Shown here in pieces: positions 1 to 4,489 of a stretch of 6,464 nt of DNA (positions are counted from its first letter, which is position 1; each line of letters begins with the position of its first letter). This DNA comes from Anaerolineaceae bacterium (GTDB lineage: Bacteria; Chloroflexota; Anaerolineae; Anaerolineales; Anaerolineaceae). Location: positions 1 to 6,464 of the forward strand of contig DLXG01000148.1 in assembly GCA_003448875.1 (NCBI GenBank), read 5' to 3'. Made by a program: the position numbers and the translations under genes. The notes under the pieces are model-generated. The model did no database searches. It was not told the origin of the DNA and saw only the letters and a program-made list of their open reading frames with translations.

Positions 1-815
1 TCCGCTTTCTGACACTGCAGCGTGGCGGCCGGGGCTGGCTGAACAGCTACGGCAGCGGCTGGGTGCTGGCGGCCCTCAGCCGTGCGGTGCGGGCAACCGG
101 CGAATTGCAAGGGAATTATTCTTTCTCGGCTGCCCTGAACGGAGCAACCATTGCCAGCGGGGAAGCGGGCGGTGCTCAATCCTTTAACACCGTGCGGGCC
201 GATGTGGATGTTAATCAATTGCCATCCAACCGAAATGCCCTGCTGATCCAGCGCACCGCTGGCAGCGGACGGTTGTACTACCGGGCAATGCTGGAAGTCG
301 GCCAGCCGGTAGAGACCGTGCAGGCAATGGACGGTGGTATTGTGCTGACGCGTGAATATTACCCGGAAGGGGCGGACTGTGGGATAGATGCCTGTCCGCC
401 GATTATTCGGGCCAACCGTTCTGTCAGTAATCCGGTGATAGAGGTGCGTCTGTCCATCACCGTGCCGCAGGATCTGACTTATCTGGTTGTCGAGGACTAC
501 ATTCCTGCCGGAGCAGAAATTGTGAATACTGCCTTGCTCACTACTCAACAGGGTGGTGAAAAAGGACAACCGCTCTTTGTGAATCAAAACGGCTTGGGGC
601 GCGGTTGGGGCTGGTGGTTCTTCACTGAGCCGCGCATTTTTGCCGATCATATCCGCTGGGTAGGGGCGTATGTGCCGGCCGGGACATACGTGCTGACTTA
701 CCGGTTGATGCCCTTGCAAGCGGGCGAATTCCGTGTGCTGCCGGCTCGGGCTTATGCTTACTACTTCCCGGATATTCAGGGGAGGACGGCCGGCTCGGTA
801 TTCACAATTGAATGA
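1..815 (+). CDS. Alpha-2-macroglobulin family protein, C-terminal part (5' end outside window)
   Basis: The frame is open from the first full codon at position 3, so this is the last 270 residues of a longer gene. The first visible residues (RGGRGWLNSYGSGWVLAAL, then RATGEL) resemble the end of the helical thioester-type domain of bacterial alpha-2-macroglobulins. Next come beta-rich segments and the C-terminal domain typical of the family: VEDYIPAGAEIVN at about visible residues 163-175, IRWVGAYVPAGTYVLTYRL at about 217-235, and YFPDIQGRT at about 254-262. Two close cysteines (about 126 and 131) could form a disulfide, which would suit a secreted or envelope protein. Family members trap attacking proteases and are usually anchored outside the cytoplasmic membrane. 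The signal peptide, bait region and any thioester motif lie outside the window. The GTG at 63 is an internal Val codon, not a start. The stop is 11 bp from the end of the convergent PhaR-like gene. Confidence 0.85.
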   Translation, partial: RFLTLQRGGRGWLNSYGSGWVLAALSRAVRATGELQGNYSFSAALNGATIASGEAGGAQSFNTVRADVDVNQLPSNRNALLIQRTAGSGRLYYRAMLEVGQPVETVQAMDGGIVLTREYYPEGADCGIDACPPIIRANRSVSNPVIEVRLSITVPQDLTYLVVEDYIPAGAEIVNTALLTTQQGGEKGQPLFVNQNGLGRGWGWWFFTEPRIFADHIRWVGAYVPAGTYVLTYRLMPLQAGEFRVLPARAYAYYFPDIQGRTAGSVFTIE

Positions 816-826
816 GGCAGATTAAC

Positions 827-1348
827 TTACTGGCCGGGAGGTGCAGCAATCTCGTCCAACAGGGATGAGAGGCGCTCTAAATCTGCCAGCAGGTGGTTGA
901 GGGTTTCGCGCTGGGCCGGTTGAGGCATTTCCGCCTGTTCGGGTGATGAGAATGCTCCGACCAGCAGGTCAGCCAGCCGCTCCGCTTCTTGCGAAGATAA
1001 CTCACCCTTGGCGACCAATTGTTCCAGCCGGCGTAAAATTACTTGATTGACGATTGGATTGAAATCCACCCACTCGGAGAGTGTGAAAAGAAGCCTTTGC
1101 AGGCTTTTTTCACCCGTTTCCAGGAATTGATCAAAATGCCTGGGCGGCAACCAGCCGCCCAGGCGCTTTTCGGCGCTGAACAGGGCCTGTAACATAACCA
1201 GTGTAGTCAGGTCAGCACCGCTGGCATGGTCAGTGACCTGAATTTCCTCGCCTTGCCGCAGGTAACGGGCAATTTCCGGCAGGGTGATATAACGCCGGTT
1301 GTCCGTATCATACAACTTTCGGTTGCTGTACCGTTTAATGTGCAGCAT
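827..1348 (-). CDS. phaR: PhaR-type polyhydroxyalkanoate synthesis regulator (PHB_acc_N DNA-binding domain)
   Basis: The 173-residue protein begins with the family hallmark IKRYSNRKLYDTDNRRYITL (residues 4-23), followed by IARYLRQGEEIQVTDHASG and DLTT. This is the PHA accumulation regulator DNA-binding domain, about residues 4-64. In studied bacteria such proteins bind PHA granules and repress phasin genes and often their own gene. The C-terminal part (about 100-173) is helical and less conserved. It contains LVAKGELSSQEAERLADLL (111-129), a motif echoed in the neighbouring phasin-like protein. The gene is second in a two-gene unit, 11 bp behind the phasin-like gene. There is no good Shine-Dalgarno sequence before its ATG, which suggests translational coupling. 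The start is fixed by the domain beginning at residue 4. Two strong hairpins lie inside the coding sequence (1087-1110 and 1138-1164). No PHA synthase is in the window, so a role in PHA metabolism is family inference. Confidence 0.88.
   Translation of the reverse strand: MLHIKRYSNRKLYDTDNRRYITLPEIARYLRQGEEIQVTDHASGADLTTLVMLQALFSAEKRLGGWLPPRHFDQFLETGEKSLQRLLFTLSEWVDFNPIVNQVILRRLEQLVAKGELSSQEAERLADLLVGAFSSPEQAEMPQPAQRETLNHLLADLERLSSLLDEIAAPPGQ
1087..1110. terminator. Terminator-like hairpin inside phaR, possible end of the convergent macroglobulin transcript
   Basis: On the + strand AAGCCT (1091-1096), loop TTGC and AGGCTT (1101-1106) form a 6-bp stem. It extends to about 10 bp through A:T pairs and one G:U down to 1087 and up to 1110. 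Six T residues lie at 1105-1110. This is the form of an intrinsic terminator for + strand transcripts, such as readthrough from the macroglobulin gene, which has no room for a terminator in its 11-bp intergenic gap. On the - strand the same hairpin is followed by TTCTTTT, so it could also act weakly on phaR mRNA. Function is inferred from structure only. Confidence 0.5.
1138..1164. other. Perfect GC-rich inverted repeat (11-bp stem) inside phaR
   Basis: GCCTGGGCGGC (1138-1148) and GCCGCCCAGGC (1154-1164) are perfect reverse complements around a 5-base loop. On the - strand (phaR mRNA) the stem is followed by ATTTTGATC, a short T run. The coding strand reads RLGGWLPPRHF here, so the repeat is also protein-coding. 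It may be a pause or weak termination site, or chance from GC-rich codons. Confidence 0.45.
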
Positions 1349-1359
1349 GGAGAGTTATT

Positions 1360-1713
1360 TTACTGGCCGTGTTCTTTGCGCAGTTCTTCAATTTTTTTGC
1401 TTAACTCGGCAATTTTGGCGCTGAGCGCTTCGATGTCCGCCTGGGTGACCGGAGCGGGTCGGCTTTTTTGAGCGGCGGCGCGGCGTTCCTGTTCCAGTTT
1501 TTCGCGCTTTTCCATGATTTCTTGAATCATTTTACGGGCATCCTTTTCGGCCAGTTCGCCTTTTTCAACCAGACGGTTGACAAAGCGTTCGATTTCTTCC
1601 TGAGCCAGCGCAGCAGCCCCAATCCCTGCCAGTAAGATTTTCCGGGAAAGTTCGGCAAACCCACCGCGGCTGGGAACTTCTTCGACATGTTCTGATTCGG
1701 TTCGTTTGACCAT
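1360..1713 (-). CDS. Phasin-like PHA granule-associated/regulator protein (COG3937-like)
   Basis: A small 117-residue charged, helical protein. Residues about 18-40 (GGFAELSRKILLAGIGAAAL then AQEE) form an amphipathic segment typical of phasin-family proteins. It is followed by the phasin-style motif RFVNRLVEKGELAEKDARKM (43-62). The C-terminus (94-114) is a short coiled coil with an exact 3-4 spacing of I94, L97, I101, L104, I108 and L111, which suggests oligomerisation. An Ala/Pro-rich linker (about 79-90) joins the two parts. Phasins coat polyhydroxyalkanoate granules, and related proteins also act as regulators or nucleoid binders. The ATG has a strong Shine-Dalgarno (AAAGGAGGT, + strand 1718-1726) four bases upstream, which supports this start. 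It is the first gene of the unit with phaR and is read from the operator-flanked promoter at 1749-1777. It contains no enzyme motifs. Confidence 0.8.
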   Translation of the reverse strand: MVKRTESEHVEEVPSRGGFAELSRKILLAGIGAAALAQEEIERFVNRLVEKGELAEKDARKMIQEIMEKREKLEQERRAAAQKSRPAPVTQADIEALSAKIAELSKKIEELRKEHGQ

Positions 1714-1726
1714 TTCGACCTCCTTT

Positions 1727-1745
1727 TATAACGCACTGCGTTATA
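1727..1745. promoter_or_regulatory. Palindromic operator, copy 1 (start-site proximal)
   Basis: TATAACGCACTGCGTTATA is a perfect 19-base palindrome with a central C at 1736. Its 15-base core TAACGCACTGCGTTA (1729-1743) is repeated in inverted sense at 1753-1767. It covers the predicted transcription start (about 1742) and the first bases of the phasin mRNA, ending just upstream of the Shine-Dalgarno. A bound dimeric repressor would block initiation or clearance. The size and symmetry suit TetR-family regulators. The product of the downstream phaR gene is another candidate, because PhaR homologues repress phasin genes. Confidence 0.75.
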
Positions 1746-1748
1746 TAG

Positions 1749-1777
1749 TTTATAACGCAGTGCGTTAGGGTTGTCAA
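1749..1777 (-). promoter_or_regulatory. Sigma-70-type promoter of the phasin-phaR unit
   Basis: Read on the - strand, the -35 element is TTGACA (+ coordinates 1772-1777) and the -10 element is TATAAA (1749-1754), separated by exactly 17 bp. The predicted start is near 1742, giving a leader of about 28 nt with the Shine-Dalgarno close to its end. The whole spacer is occupied by operator copy 2, and operator copy 1 covers the start site. The promoter should therefore be strong when free and tightly repressed when the sites are occupied. Confidence 0.8.
1753..1767. promoter_or_regulatory. Palindromic operator, copy 2 (in the promoter spacer)
   Basis: TAACGCAGTGCGTTA is a perfect palindrome around a central G (1760). 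It is the inverted form of copy 1, with centres 24 bp apart, a little over two helical turns. It fills the -35/-10 spacer and overlaps the upstream end of the -10 hexamer. Two regulator dimers on nearly the same face of the helix would sandwich the -10 element. Confidence 0.75.
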
Positions 1778-1864
1778 GGATTTTTCACATTGGTTAATTT
1801 CAGAGAGAATGAAACTATTTTGATCAAATCCTCTCACCTCATTTGATAATTCGGCATGGTTGTA
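1778..1864. other. AT-rich divergent intergenic segment, no gene seen
   Basis: This stretch lies between the leftward phasin promoter and the rightward promoter of the 694-residue gene. It contains a short palindrome TTTGATCAAA (1819-1828), itself flanked by GAGAG (1803-1807) and CTCTC (1831-1835). These could mark a protein-binding site or a weak hairpin, but nothing identifies a regulator. No open frame with a ribosome binding site was found. Confidence 0.4.
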
Positions 1865-1892
1865 TTGACTTTTATTAAAAGGGGCATATAAT
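1865..1892 (+). promoter_or_regulatory. Sigma-70-type promoter upstream of the 694-residue gene
   Basis: TTGACT (1865-1870) and TATAAT (1887-1892) are separated by 16 bp, a near-consensus housekeeping promoter. The predicted start is near 1899, giving an untranslated leader of about 235 nt before the ATG at 2134. The spacer contains the imperfect palindrome CTTTTATTAAAAG (1869-1881). The promoter diverges from the phasin promoter about 90 bp away. Confidence 0.65.
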
Positions 1893-1964
1893 CTATTTGT
1901 TGACAAAAAAGGTAATATTATTCTAAAAAATAATTCTGATTTTAGATTTGAAAGACAGATAACC

Positions 1965-2056
1965 GGCCCTCATGGATTGTTAACAAGGAGGATCAGTCTT
2001 TTTCTTTTCATTGGTTTGTGCAGGACTGGCAATCCTTTCAGATTTTGCGGAGGGCC
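1965..2056 (+). ncRNA. Structured 5' leader element, possible cis-regulatory RNA
   Basis: GGCCCTC (1965-1971) is exactly complementary to GAGGGCC (2050-2056), giving a 7-bp closing stem around 78 nt. Just inside it, GGATTGTTA (1974-1982) can pair with TGGCAATCC (2027-2035) using two G:U pairs. An alternative inner pairing is CAGTC (1994-1998) with GACTG (2024-2028). A pyrimidine-rich loop lies at 1997-2010. The closing stem covers GGAGGG (2049-2054), the ribosome binding site of the tiny ORF at 2058, so folding could gate its translation. The layout is riboswitch- or attenuator-like but matches no class I recognise. Confidence 0.35.
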
Positions 2057-2057
2057 T

Positions 2058-2075
2058 ATGAATAAACAAATGTAG
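2058..2075 (+). CDS. Tiny upstream ORF, five codons (possible leader peptide)
   Basis: ATG AAT AAA CAA ATG TAG encodes MNKQM. It is preceded at a normal distance by GGAGGG (2049-2054), which itself lies in the 3' arm of the leader's closing stem. It ends 58 bp before the start of the 694-residue gene and just before a small hairpin (2080-2093). Ribosome occupancy here could change folding downstream, as in translational attenuation. It could also be a chance ATG, because the peptide is too short to judge by composition. Confidence 0.3.
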   Translation: MNKQM

Positions 2076-2079
2076 CTTC

Positions 2080-2125
2080 GGCCAATTCTGGCCTGTTGAG
2101 TTTTGCTATTTAATTTGCCAACAGG
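2080..2125 (+). promoter_or_regulatory. Two overlapping inverted repeats before the ribosome binding site
   Basis: GGCCA (2080-2084) and TGGCC (2089-2093) form a small hairpin with a 4-base loop. CCTGTTG (2092-2098) is exactly complementary to CAACAGG (2119-2125), which includes the start of the Shine-Dalgarno AGGAG (2123-2127) of the next gene. The repeats share bases 2092-2093, so the full stems compete. The second fold would hide the ribosome binding site. This is an inference from complementarity. Confidence 0.35.
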
Positions 2126-2133
2126 AGTTTTCT

Positions 2134-4218
2134 ATGAGATCACAGGATAAAAAAGAGGATAAACCATCGCGGGAGGAACCCGCCGATCAACATCCTTCTC
2201 AGGATGAGGTAATTCATGAAGAAATGCCGGCTGAAAATCCGTGTTCTCCACCCATGGTAGAAACAGCCAACCCCAAAGCGGATTGCCGCTGTGGAGGACG
2301 TTCCCGAAAGACCAAAGAAAAAGAACAGATTACAGAAATTTTGAAAAGGGTTCCGGGGGTGAGGGTGGATGACTTCCACAAGCCCAAACAAAAACCCGGT
2401 ACAAAAGCAGAGTGCCTTTGCTGTGATTTACCCACGGTGGATGCAATTGTTCCGTTGATGGTGGAACTGTTTTATCGGTTCAACCGAGGTGAAAATCCCC
2501 GGGCTGGTTTTGAAGAGGTGGTCTTTGATTCCCTTGCGCGCCTGAGCAAGAAGCAACTCAAAGCGCTTGCCAAAGGATTTGAAGGATACGAAAATCTTTC
2601 TCCCCGCCTGCGCAAGTGTTTGTTCGATGAGCGACTGGCCGATAAAGTTCGCGGCGATGGCGTGCTGCCGGGAGATGTGATTGAGGCTTTCATTTTAGAG
2701 GGCATGGCTTACACCGCCCAAACTTTAATGTCCCATTCCAAAGGGGTGAAAGGCCCGGGTCAGGTCAGAATTTGGGATGCAGTATTGCCCCCTACTCCCA
2801 ATGGATCGCAACAGCCCCGTATTTTCAGCGGCCCTTGGCCATGGCTGACGGCTATCCGCCCTGATATTGGCGATTATAAAGAATATGGAAGTGCGGCGAG
2901 TTACCGTTCTTCGCTGGAAAATGTGTACACTTTCCAGCCCTATCAAATCGCCAAAGATTGTCAGGTTAAAGTAAATACCAATAAACCCGGTGAGTTGATT
3001 GCGAATTGCACGCCTAAAACTCCGCCACCGCCTCCCCCCGGAGCTTTGTTCCCCAATTTTTGTGAAGGCGGGCAAGATTACACCTTCAACGGACAGTGCC
3101 TGCAATTCCCGGTCGTTGAGCCGGGAGCAACCATTTGCCTGAGGGGCTTTAATTTTATAACCGAGACCGTGAAGGTATTCTTTGAAAACCGGCAAACTGG
3201 TTTGAAAATCTCTCTCGATGCACCGGTTTTCGGTGATTTGGAAACGCCGGTCAAGGATGAGAGTGGACATACCATCCATGACTGGCGGGTGTCGGATTCG
3301 GTAGTGATCAACCTGCCCAAAGAACATCCTCAACAACCCGGCGCCCCGTTACCGCCCGGTTTGTATGATGTCTGGATTGAAGTCAATAATGTGCTTTCAG
3401 CGGTTTATGCCGGCGGGGTTGCCCAGCGGTTGAAGTCGAACAAATTGATCCTTCAGGTTGAACCTGACCCCAATATCGCCTTCCATTTTTGGAGCGAAAA
3501 CGGCCGCTGTTATGAAGAGACCGATGGACTGGGTTCGGACGAAATCTGGTTCGATGCCTGGGTTGCTCACCTGATTCCGGCTTCCATGCCTAGCGGTAAG
3601 CACACCCTCAACCCGGTGAAACATGTTGAGTTTAACCGCGATGCGTGGGATGATATGGACTCGGGTGAGGATGCGGGTGCGTACAGTGCCGACCTGTGGA
3701 ATGGGTCTTTCAATCGCGGTTTGATGGCAGCCGGGTTGATTGGCTTTGAGGTAGATAGCGAATCGGCAGCCAGAGATCAACTACGTGATTTTGGGTCTGC
3801 CTTTGTCCACTACCTTGAAAGCATCTGGCAGGGGGCAGTAGCAATAGAAGGAACGGCTGCCTCGATTGCCAAAATGATTTCACTCACCCTGACGCAGGGG
3901 TTGATTGTTCTGGCGGTAGTCGCGGCTTTGATCCTCATCGTCGGGCTTTTTTGGGCGGCCTGGGCACCGGCTGACCGCATTGCAGTAGATTTGATCACGC
4001 TGGATGCCCGTAAGGCCTGGGATCTGACCAGCCCAAAGGGGCAGTTGCCCCCGGTGGAGCGCTACCGATTCGAGGAAGTTTCTACCAGCCATAACCCAAG
4101 GCCTAAGGCGCCGGATACGCCGGCGAGTGTGCGGTACGTGGTTGAGCATCGCTATGTCACCCCTGAAGATGGGGAAGATTCGGATTACGGCATTACCTTT
4201 CAACTGACCCGCATGTGA
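2134..4218 (+). CDS. Hypothetical multidomain protein with one C-terminal transmembrane helix
   Basis: I do not recognise this 694-residue protein. The start has a good Shine-Dalgarno (AGGAG, 2123-2127) six bases upstream. No signal peptide is visible: residues 1-90 are highly charged and probably disordered. They include CRC (51-53), followed by CLCC at 94-97, a possible metal-binding or redox cysteine group. Residues about 98-200 look helical. A six-proline run (297-302) separates this from a beta-rich region, about 305-443. That region (VEPGATICLRGFNF, KVFFEN, PPGLYDVWIEVNN, SNKLILQVEP) resembles an IPT/TIG-like sandwich. A further segment carries GRCYEETDGLGSDEIWFDAWV (457-477, two parts shown as one motif area) and an acidic DAWDDMDSGEDAGAYSADLW area (503-522). 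A strong hydrophobic helix spans about 588-610, leaving an 84-residue tail. The gene stands alone between its own promoter and terminator. Membrane topology and role are unknown. Confidence 0.7.
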   Translation: MRSQDKKEDKPSREEPADQHPSQDEVIHEEMPAENPCSPPMVETANPKADCRCGGRSRKTKEKEQITEILKRVPGVRVDDFHKPKQKPGTKAECLCCDLPTVDAIVPLMVELFYRFNRGENPRAGFEEVVFDSLARLSKKQLKALAKGFEGYENLSPRLRKCLFDERLADKVRGDGVLPGDVIEAFILEGMAYTAQTLMSHSKGVKGPGQVRIWDAVLPPTPNGSQQPRIFSGPWPWLTAIRPDIGDYKEYGSAASYRSSLENVYTFQPYQIAKDCQVKVNTNKPGELIANCTPKTPPPPPPGALFPNFCEGGQDYTFNGQCLQFPVVEPGATICLRGFNFITETVKVFFENRQTGLKISLDAPVFGDLETPVKDESGHTIHDWRVSDSVVINLPKEHPQQPGAPLPPGLYDVWIEVNNVLSAVYAGGVAQRLKSNKLILQVEPDPNIAFHFWSENGRCYEETDGLGSDEIWFDAWVAHLIPASMPSGKHTLNPVKHVEFNRDAWDDMDSGEDAGAYSADLWNGSFNRGLMAAGLIGFEVDSESAARDQLRDFGSAFVHYLESIWQGAVAIEGTAASIAKMISLTLTQGLIVLAVVAALILIVGLFWAAWAPADRIAVDLITLDARKAWDLTSPKGQLPPVERYRFEEVSTSHNPRPKAPDTPASVRYVVEHRYVTPEDGEDSDYGITFQLTRM

Positions 4219-4242
4219 TTTGAATTTTTCCCGTTTTAGACG

Positions 4243-4284
4243 AAACGGCTTTGCCTTTGAGCGTGAAGGTAAGGCCGTTTTGGT
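4243..4284 (+). terminator. Intrinsic terminator after the 694-residue gene
   Basis: Bases 4243-4257 pair with 4266-4280 to make a 15-bp stem (two G:U pairs) around an 8-base loop. The sequence TTTTGG (4278-4283) gives a short T tract at the stem base. It begins 25 bp after the stop codon. An overlapping smaller hairpin, CCGTTT (4231-4236) with AAACGG (4243-4248), could compete, and a further AAACGG lies at 4286-4291. The T tract is short, so efficiency may be moderate. Confidence 0.7.
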
Positions 4285-4322
4285 TAAACGGAGAGGTGTC
4301 AGGAATATTTTTAAGCCAAATT

Positions 4323-4338
4323 TGTGATGAACTTCACA
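4323..4338 (+). promoter_or_regulatory. CRP/FNR-family regulator binding site (perfect TGTGA-N6-TCACA)
   Basis: TGTGATGAACTTCACA matches both half-sites of the classic CRP consensus with the correct 6-base spacer. Its centre (4330.5) lies about 41-43 bp upstream of the start predicted from the -10 element at 4361-4366, the class II activator position. An overlapping inverted repeat, TGATGAA (4325-4331) with TTCATCA (4344-4350), is also present. A Crp/Fnr-family activator is therefore the likely regulator of the downstream membrane operon. Which family member binds, and with which signal, cannot be told from the window. Confidence 0.6.
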
Positions 4339-4357
4339 TGACATTCATCAAAAATAA

Positions 4358-4366
4358 TGATATACC
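4358..4366 (+). promoter_or_regulatory. Extended -10 element of the membrane operon promoter
   Basis: TGATATACC fits the extended -10 pattern TGnTATAnT except for the last base. No good -35 hexamer is found at the right distance; that position overlaps the CRP-type site, as is usual for activator-dependent promoters. The predicted start is about 4372, giving a leader of about 118 nt before the first gene. A second TATACC at 4367-4372 is an alternative. Confidence 0.45.
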
Positions 4367-4387
4367 TATACCAGTGATCGTGTTTCC

Positions 4388-4444
4388 CAGATAATTATCT
4401 GTATGAAATGTGTGGGCTGAATGATTGTTTACCGGTCGAACGGT
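4388..4444. promoter_or_regulatory. Leader palindromes of the membrane operon
   Basis: CAGATAATTATCTG (4388-4401) is a perfect 14-base palindrome. ACCGGTCGAACGGT (4431-4444) matches itself in 12 of 14 positions. Both lie between the predicted start and the first gene's ribosome binding site (GGAGGA, 4475-4480). They could be operator sites or RNA hairpins. No known regulator motif is recognised. Confidence 0.35.
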
Positions 4445-4489
4445 AGGCATTTCTGTACGTAGACCCATCTCAGCGGAGGAAAAATTGCC

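Noticed and set aside
1226..1471. 81-codon open frame on the + strand crossing the phaR/phasin junction
   Set aside because: It is antisense to two well-supported genes, has no ribosome binding site and gives a low-complexity product.
1900..1928. Second TTGACA (1900-1905) as a tandem promoter
   Set aside because: No acceptable -10 hexamer lies 16-18 bp downstream; TATTAT at 1916-1921 is only 10 bp away.
1977..1986. TTGTTAACAA palindrome followed by GGAGG, possible gene start or operator
   Set aside because: No start codon lies at a suitable distance after GGAGG (1987-1991), and the palindrome overlaps the leader stem, so a separate call is not justified.
2021..2036. AGGA/TCCT mini-hairpin as an attenuator terminator
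   Set aside because: The stem is only 4 bp with a 7-base loop, and the following TTTCAGATTTT is not a clean T tract.
3022..3042. Cytosine-rich tract encoding the six prolines, as a slippage or frameshift site
   Set aside because: The frame is continuous on both sides, codons vary (CCG, CCA, CCT, CCC) and no alternative frame continues. It is simply a polyproline linker.
2725..3336. 203-codon open frame on the - strand inside the 694-residue gene
   Set aside because: It is a shadow frame of the + strand gene, with no ribosome binding site and no recognisable domain. Other antisense frames in 2140-4344 are the same.
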